This document shows positions 17,309 through 29,100 of a stretch of DNA of 64,000 nt, piece by piece. The DNA lies in assembly GCA_945878135.1 (NCBI GenBank), contig CAMDUL010000003.1, forward strand, positions 98,646-162,645, written 5' to 3'. Under the pieces are notes generated by a model. It ran no database searches and was not told the DNA's origin. It worked only from the letters and a program-made list of their open reading frames with translations. Positions within the stretch are counted from its first letter, which is position 1; every line of letters starts with the position of its first letter. This DNA is from Chthoniobacter flavus (GTDB lineage: Bacteria > Verrucomicrobiota > Verrucomicrobiia > Chthoniobacterales > JACTMZ01). The position numbers were made by a program, and so were the translations under genes.

Positions 17309-17740
17309 ATGTCGATCCTGATCAACGTCCTCATCGCCTTTCATGTGCTCATCTGTCTGCTCATGGTGGGGGTTGTCCTCATGCAACGTCCGAAAAACGA
17401 GGGCCTCGGTGCCGCGTTCGGCGGGGGCATGACGGAGAACATTTTCGGCGCGCAGACGACCCACGTTTTGCAAAAGTTCACCGTCTGGCTTGGCATCGTC
17501 TTTTTCGCCCTCACCCTGCTCTTGGCGGTGCTCTACGCCAAGCGAGGCACTGGCGAGACCGTCATTCAAAAGGAACTTCTCAGCCAACCGGTGCCCGCCG
17601 CGGCGGCCGCACCCGCTCCGGTCAGCGCCCCCACCCCGGTGGTGGTGACAACCGAACCCGTGGCCGTGGAGGAAGTCGTGGTCGAGGCCGCCGAAATTCC
17701 GGCACCCGCGAACCCCGCTGCCGCACCGGCGGGGAACTGA
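17309..17740 (+). CDS. secG: Preprotein translocase subunit SecG, with long Ala/Pro tail
   Basis: SecG is the small auxiliary subunit of the SecYEG channel. The first 78 residues carry two membrane helices (about 4-22 and 54-75) joined by the diagnostic loop LMQRPKNEGLGAAFGGG. The remaining 65 residues are an alanine, proline and valine-rich tail, longer than in most SecG proteins (family usually 75-110 residues). It begins the secG-panC-nadB run, 16 bases ahead of panC. Confidence 0.94.
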   Translation: MSILINVLIAFHVLICLLMVGVVLMQRPKNEGLGAAFGGGMTENIFGAQTTHVLQKFTVWLGIVFFALTLLLAVLYAKRGTGETVIQKELLSQPVPAAAAAPAPVSAPTPVVVTTEPVAVEEVVVEAAEIPAPANPAAAPAGN

Positions 17741-17756
17741 TTTTTCCGCGCCGGCC

Positions 17757-18602
17757 ATGCGCAAGCTCGGCACGCCCGCTGAGATGGCGGCCTTCCGGGC
17801 CACCGCCCCCTCGAACGTGGTGCTGGTGCCGACCATGGGTGCCCTGCACGCCGGGCATGCCGCTCTGATCGATGCCGCCCGCGCCCGCGCCGGAACAGGC
17901 GGCACCGTGGTGGTCAGCATTTTCGTCAATCCGACGCAATTCGGTCCGACGGAAGACCTGACCAAATACCCGCGCACCATGGAGTCCGATCTGGAAATGT
18001 GCGATGCGCATGGCGCGGATGCGGTTTTCGCGCCGAGTGCGGACACGATGTATCCTCCGGGCGATTCGACCTTCGTGGACGAGACCGGGCTTTCGCGCGG
18101 ACTCTGCGGAGCGCAGCGCCCCGGCCATTTTCGCGGCGTCTGCACCGTGGTGGCCAAGCTCTTCAACATCATACGTCCCCACGCCGCCGTCTTCGGGGAA
18201 AAAGACTACCAGCAACTGGCCATCATTCGCCGCATGGCCCGCGATTTGTTCTTCGGTTTGGAGATCATCGGGCATCCGACCGTGCGCGAAGCGGACGGAC
18301 TGGCCATGAGTTCGCGCAACCGCTACCTCACCACGGACGAACGCAGACGCGCCGCCGCGTTTCCCGCCGCCTTGTCCGCGGCCACCAGGGAAAGTGATCC
18401 GGCGCAGATCGTGGGCAAAGCAACAGACATGATCACCGCCGGCACCGGGGCGGAGCCGCAATATGTCGAGTTGGTCGACGCCGAAACGCTCGCACCCCTC
18501 GCCGCCCTCGACCACCCCGCCGTGCTTGCCGCCGCGGTGAAAATCGGCGAAACACGCCTCATCGACAACGTGCGGCTCGCGCCGCGACATGCAAAAGTTT
18601 GA
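17757..18602 (+). CDS. panC: Pantothenate synthetase (pantoate--beta-alanine ligase)
   Basis: PanC joins pantoate and beta-alanine with ATP to make pantothenate, precursor of coenzyme A. The 281 residues contain the adenylation signature PTMGALHAGHAAL (about 24-36), the FVNPTQFGPTEDL block, FRGVCTVVAKLFNI (about 126) and EKDYQQLAIIRRM, then GLAMSSRNRYL for substrate binding. Its end overlaps the nadB start by 14 bases. Confidence 0.96.
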   Translation: MRKLGTPAEMAAFRATAPSNVVLVPTMGALHAGHAALIDAARARAGTGGTVVVSIFVNPTQFGPTEDLTKYPRTMESDLEMCDAHGADAVFAPSADTMYPPGDSTFVDETGLSRGLCGAQRPGHFRGVCTVVAKLFNIIRPHAAVFGEKDYQQLAIIRRMARDLFFGLEIIGHPTVREADGLAMSSRNRYLTTDERRRAAAFPAALSAATRESDPAQIVGKATDMITAGTGAEPQYVELVDAETLAPLAALDHPAVLAAAVKIGETRLIDNVRLAPRHAKV

Positions 18603-20178
18603 CCACATCGTCCTTGGATCCGGCATCGCCGGCCTGACCTACGCGCTGAAAGCCGCCGCCCACGGCACGGTCGCGGTGGTGACGAAGCGCGCCAAGGCCA
18701 CGACGAACACAGCGTGGGCCCAAGGCGGTGTGGCCTGCGTGACCAGCCCGGAGGATTCGTTCGAACTCCACATCAAAGACACCCTCGAAGCCGGGGCGGG
18801 GCTTTGTCACGAGGACATTGTCAATCTCGTCGTGCACGAAGGCCCGGAGCGGATCCGCGAACTGATCGAACTCGGCATGTCCTTCGACCTGCGCGAGAAA
18901 CCCGACGGCGGAACCGAACTCGATCTCGGACGCGAAGGAGGACACTCCAAGCGTCGCATCCTTCACGCCCACGATTTTACCGGGCTGGAGATCGAAAAAA
19001 CGCTCGTCGACGCCGTGGAAAAACACCCTTCGATCACCGTGATGGAAGACCACATGGCCATCGACCTCATCACCACGGGCAAGCTCGGGTATGCCACGGA
19101 GGACCGCGTGGTCGGCGTTTACGTGCTCGACGAAAAATCCGGTCGTGTCCTCACCCTGCGCAGCGACCGCATCGTGCTGGCCACCGGCGGCTGCGGCAAA
19201 GTTTACCTCTACACGACCAACCCTGACATCGCCTCGGGCGACGGCGTGGCCATGGCCTGGCGCGCCGGCGCGGCGGTCAGCAACATGGAATTCGTCCAAT
19301 TCCACCCGACCTGCCTTTTCCACCCGGAAGCCAAATCGTTCCTCATCAGCGAAGCCGTGCGGGGCGAAGGCGGCATCTTGGTCGACGAACACGGCACGCC
19401 GTTCATGCCGCGCTACCACTCGCTCAAAGACCTAGCCCCGCGCGACATCGTGGCCCGCGCCATCGACGCCGAAATGAAGCGCACCGGGGCCAAATGCGTC
19501 TTCCTCGACATCACGAGCAAGCCGCGCGAATTCCTCGAAGAGCGCTTCCCGAAAATCTACGAGACCTGCGCGTCGCTCGGCATCGACATCGCGAAAGAAC
19601 CGATCCCCGTTGTTCCCGCCGCCCACTACCAGTGCGGCGGCGTGAAAACCAACGACCAAGGAGAGACCACCTTGCGCGGACTCTTCGCCATCGGCGAGGT
19701 GGCCTGCACCGGGTTGCACGGCGCCAACCGTCTGGCCAGCAATTCGCTCCTCGAAGCCCTCGTCTTCGCCCACCGCGCTTTTCTCAAAGCGACGAAGAAC
19801 CACCGCACGTCCGAGGAAATCGCCTTGCCCGAATGGCGACCCGGCAGCGTGACCGATGTCGACGAACTGGTCGTCATCTACCACAACTGGGACGAAATCC
19901 GCCGCCTCATGTGGGACTACGTCGGCATCGTCCGCACCGACAAGCGCCTCCAGCGCGCCGCCACCCGCCTGCGCAACCTGCAGAAGGAAGTGCAGGAATT
20001 CTACTGGAACTTCAAAGTCACCACCGACCTCTTGGAGCTGCGCAACCTCGTCACCGTCGCCGCCCTCATCGTCGACTGCGCCCTCAGCCGCAAAGAAAGC
20101 CGCGGCCTGCACTACACGCTCGATTATCCGGAGACCGGGGAACTCTTCATCCGCGACACCGTCACGCGACGGGTTTGA
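18589..20178 (+). CDS. nadB: L-aspartate oxidase
   Basis: NadB oxidises L-aspartate to iminoaspartate with FAD, the first step of bacterial NAD synthesis. The 529 residues show the N-terminal FAD-binding GSGIAGLTYALKAA (about 10), TNTAWAQGGVA (about 41), the active-site region GGHSKRRILHAHDFTG (about 117) and AAHYQCGGVKTN, ANRLASNSLLEALVF further on. The C-terminal helical domain ends TVTRRV. nadA and nadC are not adjacent. Confidence 0.95.
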   Translation: MQKFDHIVLGSGIAGLTYALKAAAHGTVAVVTKRAKATTNTAWAQGGVACVTSPEDSFELHIKDTLEAGAGLCHEDIVNLVVHEGPERIRELIELGMSFDLREKPDGGTELDLGREGGHSKRRILHAHDFTGLEIEKTLVDAVEKHPSITVMEDHMAIDLITTGKLGYATEDRVVGVYVLDEKSGRVLTLRSDRIVLATGGCGKVYLYTTNPDIASGDGVAMAWRAGAAVSNMEFVQFHPTCLFHPEAKSFLISEAVRGEGGILVDEHGTPFMPRYHSLKDLAPRDIVARAIDAEMKRTGAKCVFLDITSKPREFLEERFPKIYETCASLGIDIAKEPIPVVPAAHYQCGGVKTNDQGETTLRGLFAIGEVACTGLHGANRLASNSLLEALVFAHRAFLKATKNHRTSEEIALPEWRPGSVTDVDELVVIYHNWDEIRRLMWDYVGIVRTDKRLQRAATRLRNLQKEVQEFYWNFKVTTDLLELRNLVTVAALIVDCALSRKESRGLHYTLDYPETGELFIRDTVTRRV

Positions 20179-20273
20179 GCCTGCTTCCCGAAGAGCGATG
20201 CGAGCCGCGCGGCCCATTGGCGGCGCAGCACGGCGTAGGTGAAGTATTTTTCCCGACCCGTAATTGCGCGCAT
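20124..20273 (-). CDS. Possible small basic protein, 49 residues
   Basis: A short minus-strand ORF fills the gap between convergent nadB and the GT4 gene and overlaps the nadB 3' end by 55 bases. It begins MRAITGREKYFTYAVLRRQW and is strongly basic. The composition of the first 35 residues looks protein-like, but there is no Shine-Dalgarno sequence and the tail is antisense to nadB. It may be a chance frame. I do not recognise it. Confidence 0.25.
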   Translation of the reverse strand: MRAITGREKYFTYAVLRRQWAARLASLFGKQAQTRRVTVSRMKSSPVSG

Positions 20274-20325
20274 GGTGCTCGACGATGGAAAGCTGCGCGC
20301 GTTTGGCCGACCACGTCCCGCGGTT

Positions 20326-21888
20326 TCATGTCCGCGGAGCGAAAACCAGCGGATACAAATTGCCGCCGCGCAGGCGATCGGCGAGGAAAAGATCGAGGAC
20401 TTTTTGCGGCGCGTCCTCCGGCCCCGCCGGCACGGTGAGCGCTGCTTCCATGGCCGCCAGAAAATCGCCGGCAAAGCGCGCCGGCGAGAGTGCGGACACC
20501 GCCCCGTCCCCGAGTCCCGACGCCGGCCAGTCCGCTCCCCCGCGCGGCCAGGAGGCAAGCTGCGGGTTGACCGCATCAAGAGCGTCCCGCAGGGAGTCAT
20601 CGGCATGGGCCAGAACTTCCTCCTGCGCGGTGAGGGTCAGGCGACTGAAAGGCACGACCGCTTCCTCCGTGGCGAGAAAAGCCGGTTCCCCGGCCAACGA
20701 TTGCACTTCGGCCGGCAACGCGCCGCGCCAACGCAGCCACAACGCGCGTTGCCGCGACCGTTCGCGCCCTGCCGCGAACAAATCGCAGGGCACATGGATC
20801 TCGTCGTAAACGGTCGGAGCTTGCAGCCCCAAATCGAGAAGATCAGGCAACACGTTGGGCAGGGCACGGGCCACAAGCGGACGCGCCGCCGACGCCGCTT
20901 CGAGGTAAGGCAGACCGAAACCCTCCTGCAGCGAGGTCAAGGCAACCGCCTCCGCCGCGGCAATGAGCGCCGAGACGGGAGGCGCCGCGCTCTGGCCGGC
21001 GAGCACCCCCAAGTGCAGAGGCCAACGATTTCTCTGCGCCGCATCGCGCAGTCGCGCGGCGTAAAGCTCTTCGTCCGCCGAGGTCGGGCCGCCGGTCGTG
21101 ACCAAGTCCGCACCCGGACGCAGCCAGCGCACCAGCAGGAGCGCCTCGGCCATGTTTTTCCGCCGCAACAAACGGCAGGGGAGCAACCAGCTGGGCGCTT
21201 CCGAACCGGTCCGCGCGGCCAGCCACCGACGCGCTTCGCGCTCGTCACCCGCGGTGTGGCGCGGGGCCGCGACCGCATTGGGCAGCCAGAGGACCCTCGG
21301 TCCGAAGCCCGCCGCAAGCAAGGCGTGGTCGGAACGATTGATGGCCAGGTGCACCGTGCGGGGTCCGACCGGAAAGACCGCGCGCGCGGCGTCGGCCAGC
21401 GAGGACAAGCCCGAGGCCTGCATTTCCGGCCAGCGGATCCAGCGGTTGTCGAAAAAGAAATCGTGATGGTGCAGGAGAAAGAGCGCGCCCGTGGAAGCCA
21501 CCGCCTGCGACCAGGCCGCGGCCAGCGGCGCATTGCGGCCGAGGGCAAGATTGTGGGCCCAGAGGACCGCGCGCCCGCCGCCGCACCGCAGGAGAAGATC
21601 CGTCGCGGTGCGGGCGAGCCGCTCGCCGAAGCCTTCGCGACTCCCTTCAATTTCCGACCAATAGCGAAAGTCGCGCTGCACTTCCACCTGCACGGGCATG
21701 CCGCCGACCGCAACGCGCAGCCGCCGCAACCACGCGGCATCCGGCTCTTCGCCCACGGCGAGCATGATGCCGTCGAATTCCCCGGTCGCCGCCAGCGCTG
21801 GCAACGCGGTTTCTATGACACGACGCACGCCACCCGGACGCAAATGGTAGTGCGCGACGACAAGCTGCCGGGCAGAGCGGTCCGTCAT
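20326..21888 (-). CDS. Glycosyltransferase, GT4-like
   Basis: A 520-residue protein, started at 21888 (MTDRSARQLVVAHYHLRPGGV), the usual N-terminal glycine-rich donor region of GT-B enzymes. Later landmarks are LHHHDFFFDNRWI near residue 140, LLPCRLLRRKNMAEAL near residue 250 and the C-terminal EGFGLPYLEAASAARPLVA near residue 345, which matches the GT4 E-x7-E sugar-nucleotide motif in form. Acceptor and sugar are unknown. The neighbouring plus-strand GpgS-like gene is divergent, so the two may share a promoter region. Confidence 0.75.
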   Translation of the reverse strand: MTDRSARQLVVAHYHLRPGGVRRVIETALPALAATGEFDGIMLAVGEEPDAAWLRRLRVAVGGMPVQVEVQRDFRYWSEIEGSREGFGERLARTATDLLLRCGGGRAVLWAHNLALGRNAPLAAAWSQAVASTGALFLLHHHDFFFDNRWIRWPEMQASGLSSLADAARAVFPVGPRTVHLAINRSDHALLAAGFGPRVLWLPNAVAAPRHTAGDEREARRWLAARTGSEAPSWLLPCRLLRRKNMAEALLLVRWLRPGADLVTTGGPTSADEELYAARLRDAAQRNRWPLHLGVLAGQSAAPPVSALIAAAEAVALTSLQEGFGLPYLEAASAARPLVARALPNVLPDLLDLGLQAPTVYDEIHVPCDLFAAGRERSRQRALWLRWRGALPAEVQSLAGEPAFLATEEAVVPFSRLTLTAQEEVLAHADDSLRDALDAVNPQLASWPRGGADWPASGLGDGAVSALSPARFAGDFLAAMEAALTVPAGPEDAPQKVLDLFLADRLRGGNLYPLVFAPRT

Positions 21889-21954
21889 GCCGCGGAAAAA
21901 CCGGTGTCCATAAGGAGTTGATGATGGGCCGTTGCGCGGGGACAATCAAAATCT

Positions 21955-23175
21955 ATGGCCGATTTCTTCCAGACAGGCGCGATGGCCACCCTTCACCGCC
22001 TCGGGGAGCCCGGAGTGGAAAGACTGGAGGCGCAGCTGCGCGAATTCGTGCAGGACATGCCGATCGCCCTCGTGCTCCCGTGCCACGTCGACGAAATCGG
22101 CACACCGGCCCTGCGCGGCATCCTGCGCGAACTGGAGCAGGTCGATTACCTCCAGCAGATCGTCGTCGGCATTGACGGCGCCAGTGCGGGCGACTGGCGC
22201 AAGGCCTGCCGGTTTTTCGCCAAGTCGCGGCACGAGCCGGTCCTGCTCTGGAACGACGGTCCGGGCATGAAGCGTTTGCTGCGCAAACTGGCCGCCGCCG
22301 ACCTCGATCCCGGCCGCCGGGGCAAAGGGCGCAACATGTGGCTGTGCTACGGCTATGTGCTCGCCGCCGGCCAGGCCAAGGTTATTGCCGCCCACGATTG
22401 CGACATCCTCACCTACAACCGGGAACTGCTCGCGCGCCTGTGTTACCCCGTGGCCAACGACAGCCTCGGCTTCGATTTTTGCAAGGGCTACACCGCCCGC
22501 TTCACCCACAAACTGAACGGCCGCGTCATGCGTCTCATGTTCACGCCGCTCATCCGGTCGCTGGAAAGCATCATCGGCACGCACCCGTTCCTCAACTACA
22601 TGAACACCTTCCGCTACCCCCTCTCGGGGGAAATCTGCGTCGATCTCGATGTGGTACGCCGCACACGCATGCCCTCCGACTGGGGGGTGGAAGTCGGCAT
22701 GCTGGCCGAGGTCTTCCGGGTGACCTCCCCCAAGGCTATCTGCCAGGTGGAGATCGGGGAACGCTTCGACCACAAACACCAGGAACTCTCCCCGCGCGAC
22801 GCTTCCAAGGGCTTGCACAAGATGGCCATCGACATCGCCCGCTGCATCTTCCGCACGGTCGCGGCGGAGGGCATCCGCATGGACAGCGGCCTCTTCGACA
22901 CGCTGCTCAGCGCCTACCTGCGCAAGGCGGAGGACACCATCCGCTTCTACCATGCCGACGCGGAGATCAACGGGCTGGCCTTCGACCGCCACCAGGAAGA
23001 GCTGGCCGTGGCCACCTTCGTCCGGGGCATCCGCACGGCCGCCCGTGATTTCATGGAAGACCCTTTGGGCGAGCCGCTTATACCGAATTGGAATCGCGTC
23101 GAGTCCGCCCTGCCGGAATTCTTAGATGAACTGCGTGAGACAGTGCATCGCGACCAGAGCCGACCGCCGGCCTGA
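21955..23175 (+). CDS. GT-A glycosyltransferase, glucosyl-3-phosphoglycerate synthase-like
   Basis: A 406-residue cytoplasmic transferase. It has an N-terminal LPCHVDEIG block (about 41-49), QIVVGIDGAS (about 68-77) and the metal-binding DCD at residues 148-150 within VIAAHDCDIL, as in GT81-type enzymes that make glucosylglycerate or mannosylglycerate precursors. The GpgS/MpgS assignment rests on these blocks and length and is moderate. A compatible-solute role is possible, but no phosphatase partner is next to it. Confidence 0.6.
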   Translation: MADFFQTGAMATLHRLGEPGVERLEAQLREFVQDMPIALVLPCHVDEIGTPALRGILRELEQVDYLQQIVVGIDGASAGDWRKACRFFAKSRHEPVLLWNDGPGMKRLLRKLAAADLDPGRRGKGRNMWLCYGYVLAAGQAKVIAAHDCDILTYNRELLARLCYPVANDSLGFDFCKGYTARFTHKLNGRVMRLMFTPLIRSLESIIGTHPFLNYMNTFRYPLSGEICVDLDVVRRTRMPSDWGVEVGMLAEVFRVTSPKAICQVEIGERFDHKHQELSPRDASKGLHKMAIDIARCIFRTVAAEGIRMDSGLFDTLLSAYLRKAEDTIRFYHADAEINGLAFDRHQEELAVATFVRGIRTAARDFMEDPLGEPLIPNWNRVESALPEFLDELRETVHRDQSRPPA

Positions 23176-23278
23176 GGCGCCGGGGCGGACCGGCGGGAAC
23201 CGGACGGAGGGACGCAAAATTTGGCTGTCCATCACAGACGGTTTGCCCTTAAATGAATTGCTGGCCCAACTTATTCAC

Positions 23279-24799
23279 ATGTTTTGCCCCCGCCCAGTCT
23301 TGGCCTGCCTCTTTCTCGTGCTTCTTGCTTTCGCGCAGGTCGCGCATGCCCAGACCACGACCCAGATTCCGGGCGGCCTCGGCTTCCGGTTCAGTTACCC
23401 CGTGCGCGAGGAAGGTTCGGCCGAGATCTTCACCGCCCCGCAACCCCCGCCCCCGGAGCCGCCGGCCGCCAGCGAGACTGCGACGACTGATTCGCCGCCG
23501 GTCAACTTGCCCGCGCCCGCCACCGTGCCGGAGCCACCTCCGCTCGATGAACCGGCCCCGGCGCCGCGCCCGGCGGCCGACCTCGAGCCGGTTTTCGCCT
23601 CTCCGACCGAGGATGGGGAAGTGGCCTTCGAACAGGTCGGCGACGGCGGCACCCTGCCGGCCGATATCGGCGAGGGCCGCTTCGGCCGCCGGCCCTTCCG
23701 TTTCAGCTTCGCCGTTTACGAAGGCTACAACAGCAACGTCAATACCTCGGGCACCAATCCCGTCGAGAGTCCTTACACCCAGATCTCCGCCGGCGTCTCC
23801 TACGAATTCGGCTCCTCGCGACTCCAGTTGTCGACTGCCCTCTCGGCCGGTCTGGCCTTCTATTACAACAACAACGACCTGATCGACGACGGGCTTTTCC
23901 CGACGATCAACTTCGCCCTCGGCGCCAACTACTCGGCCACGCCGCGCCTCGACCTCTCGTTCAACACCGCCACCTCTTTCCTCTCGCAGCCGAACTACAC
24001 CATCTCCGGAGCACCCACCACCTACGATGGCGATTATCTGCTGAGTATCTCGACCTTCGGGGCCAAGTATCTCTGGCTGCCCAAGTTCGCCACCGAAACC
24101 AGCTACTCGCCGGTCTTCTACTACTTCACGGATCCCGACCAGAACGACATCCAGGGACGCTACGAACAGACGGTCAGCCAGCAGTTCCTCTTCCTCTGGA
24201 AACCGACCACCGCCCTGGTCGTCGAATATGATTTCAACATGCGGAACTACTACACCGCGAAGGATCTGGACAGCATCGGCAACTTCCTCCTCGCCGGTTT
24301 CGACCATACGTTGAATCCGCGGTCGACCGTCACCATGCGCGCCGGCGTGGAACAACGCTTCAATGAGAACCCCTACGGCGGCTCGAACACCTACGTCGGC
24401 CCGTTCGGATCGGTGAACTTCAATTACGCTTTGGGCAAAGAGACCACCGTGGGACTCGTCTCGCGCTACGGGACCACGGCTTCCGGGTTCTCCAACTACA
24501 ACCAGGCGCAGCAGTTTCTCCTCGGCCTGAATGCGGCCCACCAGTTCACCCGGCGCCTCGGGGCCACCGCCTTCTTCAACTACCAGAACAATTTCTACGA
24601 CCAACCGGGCAGCGACGGGGCGGCCCCGGACTTCTACGACAACATTTTCAACACCGGCTTCAACGCCAGTTTCCTCGTCTACCGCAACTGGTCCCTCCTC
24701 GCGGGCTACGCCTTCACCACACTCATCTCGACCGACACCAACTTCGAGCGCGATTACACGCAAAACATCGTCTTCCTCGGCGCCGAAGTGGACTTCTGA
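23279..24799 (+). CDS. Outer-membrane beta-barrel protein with proline-rich linker
   Basis: Started at 23279, the 506-residue product has a signal peptide (residues 1-26, ending AHAQ), a proline-rich region (about residues 50-110) and then alternating hydrophobic/polar strands with many Tyr, Phe and Asn through the end. It closes with EVDF, the terminal phenylalanine expected for BamA-inserted barrels. Repeated motifs such as YEGYNSNVNTSG and NYSATPRLDLSFNT fit beta strands. Substrate unknown. The upstream GpgS-like gene is 103 bases away. Confidence 0.75.
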   Translation: MFCPRPVLACLFLVLLAFAQVAHAQTTTQIPGGLGFRFSYPVREEGSAEIFTAPQPPPPEPPAASETATTDSPPVNLPAPATVPEPPPLDEPAPAPRPAADLEPVFASPTEDGEVAFEQVGDGGTLPADIGEGRFGRRPFRFSFAVYEGYNSNVNTSGTNPVESPYTQISAGVSYEFGSSRLQLSTALSAGLAFYYNNNDLIDDGLFPTINFALGANYSATPRLDLSFNTATSFLSQPNYTISGAPTTYDGDYLLSISTFGAKYLWLPKFATETSYSPVFYYFTDPDQNDIQGRYEQTVSQQFLFLWKPTTALVVEYDFNMRNYYTAKDLDSIGNFLLAGFDHTLNPRSTVTMRAGVEQRFNENPYGGSNTYVGPFGSVNFNYALGKETTVGLVSRYGTTASGFSNYNQAQQFLLGLNAAHQFTRRLGATAFFNYQNNFYDQPGSDGAAPDFYDNIFNTGFNASFLVYRNWSLLAGYAFTTLISTDTNFERDYTQNIVFLGAEVDF

Positions 24800-25005
24800 C
24801 CTGCCCCTGCGGGTAGCGGCGCAGCACAGCGCGCCGGTCGCGTCAGGGACGCCACCCGGACGCCGTTGATCACCTCGTTGATCCTTGCCGGGATCCCGAA
24901 CTGTCGCGCCCTTGGCGAGCCCGCCGGCCGGAGCCGCACGACGGCTGAAGTCGGAGATGCCACCGGCGCATCTATCGCGGCACGCGGACACTTGAAACGG
25001 GAACG

Positions 25006-25036
25006 CCGCCGGGTGTCATTCACCCGGCGGCGCCTG
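25006..25036. terminator. Hairpin terminator downstream of glnA
   Basis: A GC-rich perfect stem with arms CGCCGCCGGGTG (25007-25018) and CACCCGGCGGCG (25024-25035) around a five-base loop, 27 bases past the glnA stop on the minus strand. The following bases are only weakly U-rich, so termination may be inefficient or bidirectional. Confidence 0.65.
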
Positions 25037-25062
25037 CCATCTTTTGAATGGGTCAGAGCCCG

Positions 25063-27216
<2,154 letters not shown>

Positions 27217-27472
27217 AATGGTGATGGTTGTTTGTTTAGGGACTGCAAAGACTTCCAGCCCCGCAGCGTGCAGCGAAGCAGAAAGTCACAGAGAAACAGT
27301 GAAGCACGAAGCATGCCAAAACGCCAAGGACGGAAGCAGCAGGCAGCTCCGCTGTCTAATCTGAGACACTTCAGCGGCGAATGGCGAATTTTGGCCACCA
27401 GCCGCGACCTGCTTGGGGGGCGAACGTTCGGGCGAGCCACTCCCATTTGACCCGGCCCCACGGGGTGGCCAA

Positions 27473-28420
27473 TCACCGCCGCGGCAACCAAGCCGGAGGA
27501 TAAATCGGTCGCAATTTTGCCATGATCAAAAATCCGAGGCCGATCAGCAGGATGAAGACCGACAAAAACTGCCCCTTGGTCAGGAGGCCGACATACCCGG
27601 CATCAGGAAAGCGGAAACTCTCCGCCAGGCTCCGCGTTACGGCATAGCCGACAAAAAACAGGCCGGTGATCACGCCGTTGGGCACGCGCACCCGCGTGCG
27701 CACCAGCCAGAGCACGGCGAAAAGGAGCAAGCCCTCGAGCAGCGCTTCGTAAATCTGCGAGGGATGACGCGGGGTGAGGTATTCCCCGACCACGCGCGCC
27801 AGATCGGCCGAACCCGGCAGGGACACCAGGACCTCCTCCAACCCGACCGGCGCAGCAAACATTTCCTGCACCCGCCCCAGCACCTCCCTCTGCGCCTCCA
27901 CCGGCGCCTCGTAAAGCTCCTTGGGGAATTTCACCGCCCAAGCCAACCCGCTCGGACGCCCGTAAAGCTCGCCGTTGATAAAGTTGGCACTGCGCCCGAA
28001 GAAAAGTCCGAGCGCCGATCCCACGACAAGATTGTCACCGAGACCGGGCCAATTGACCTGGTGGCGCCAAGCATACCAGAGCGTATAGCAGACCACGCCG
28101 AGGATCCCCCCGTGCGCCGACATTCCGCCTTCCCAAACGCGGAAGAAGCCGAGCGGGTCCCGCATGAACCCCTCCGGGTCGTAAAACAACATGTAGCCGA
28201 GCCGCCCGCCGATCAGCACGCCGAAGACCGCACATCCGGTGATGAAGTCGCCGACCTGGTCCGCCGGAATGACCGAGAACCCGCGCTTGGCCAAGTGCCG
28301 GTAAACAAGGTAGGCGGCCGCGAACGCCGCCAAGTAGGCCAACCCATACCACCGCACCCCGAAGCCGCCGCCGAATTGCACGGCGAACGGATCCAGATTG
28401 TGCACCCAGTAGGCGATCAT
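27473..28420 (-). CDS. lgt: Prolipoprotein diacylglyceryl transferase
   Basis: Lgt transfers diacylglycerol from phosphatidylglycerol to the lipobox cysteine of prolipoproteins in the inner membrane. The 315 residues contain seven or so membrane helices, GVLIGGRLGYMLFYDP (about 70-85), SAHGGILGV, and the Lgt signature GRSANFINGELYG (about 143-155). It is preceded by, and overlaps by four bases, a lipocalin lipoprotein gene, a likely substrate. Several lipoboxes occur elsewhere in this window. Confidence 0.95.
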   Translation of the reverse strand: MIAYWVHNLDPFAVQFGGGFGVRWYGLAYLAAFAAAYLVYRHLAKRGFSVIPADQVGDFITGCAVFGVLIGGRLGYMLFYDPEGFMRDPLGFFRVWEGGMSAHGGILGVVCYTLWYAWRHQVNWPGLGDNLVVGSALGLFFGRSANFINGELYGRPSGLAWAVKFPKELYEAPVEAQREVLGRVQEMFAAPVGLEEVLVSLPGSADLARVVGEYLTPRHPSQIYEALLEGLLLFAVLWLVRTRVRVPNGVITGLFFVGYAVTRSLAESFRFPDAGYVGLLTKGQFLSVFILLIGLGFLIMAKLRPIYPPAWLPRR

Positions 28421-28947
28421 TCCGCGGCCGACTGTGGCACCTTGCGGAAACGCGCCGGATCGTAACCTTGCCTGGCCAGCGCGGCCATCACCTCCGCGTA
28501 ATCCGCCTCGCTCATCCGCTTCTCCCGCGCCATGACCCAGCCGTAATCACGAGAAGGATGACCCACCGCCATGAAGCGGTATTCCGGATCCAGGTAGAGC
28601 ACGTAATAAGGCAAAGCAATCGGCCAAAGAAATTGTACCCGCCATTCCGCGTTGGACTTCTTGTCCACCACCCACGCGATACCGTTCATCACTTTCTGCG
28701 GACCATCGAACCCGCCCTTTCGGTAGCTGAAAATGTTGTCCATCTTCCCATCCGGACGCATGCGGTAGGTGTCCTTCGAATCGTAAGTGTCACGCTCCAG
28801 CCAATACGGAATGTGCGCGATAACCCACCAATCGCCCATAAACCGCGGCAAATCCACATAGTCGACCGCCTTGAAAGGCGGCTTCGACGCGCACCCCGTG
28901 AACAGGGCCAAGCCGAGCAGAGGCAGGAGCCAGATCATCTTTTCCAT
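28417..28947 (-). CDS. Lipocalin-family lipoprotein (Blc-like)
   Basis: A 176-residue lipoprotein: signal peptide with lipobox LFTGC near residue 19, then a lipocalin barrel. The lipocalin motif is seen as FMGDWWVIAHIPYWLERD (G-x-W, about 36-53), and conserved strands follow, including EYRFMAVGHPSRDYGWVMAREKRM. Blc-type outer-membrane lipocalins bind fatty acids or lysophospholipids. Its TGA overlaps the lgt ATG. Start at 28947 gives a better charged n-region (MEKMIWLL). Confidence 0.85.
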   Translation of the reverse strand: MEKMIWLLPLLGLALFTGCASKPPFKAVDYVDLPRFMGDWWVIAHIPYWLERDTYDSKDTYRMRPDGKMDNIFSYRKGGFDGPQKVMNGIAWVVDKKSNAEWRVQFLWPIALPYYVLYLDPEYRFMAVGHPSRDYGWVMAREKRMSEADYAEVMAALARQGYDPARFRKVPQSAAE

Positions 28948-29100
28948 CCCCGCAGCAAAACAGCGCGCCGCACCCGAGTCAAACCCGCCAACTCTTCACT
29001 CGTCACTCCTCACTCTTCACTTTCCATCACTTCCTTCTTTTCCCGCGCACCCGGCCAAGTCATGCTGCCCGTTGATCTTACCGGCAGTTTTCACGAAACC

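Noticed and set aside
24800..25062. Small genes between the outer-membrane protein and glnA
   Set aside because: Frames on both strands have arginine/alanine-rich shadow composition without start signals; only a terminator hairpin is convincing.
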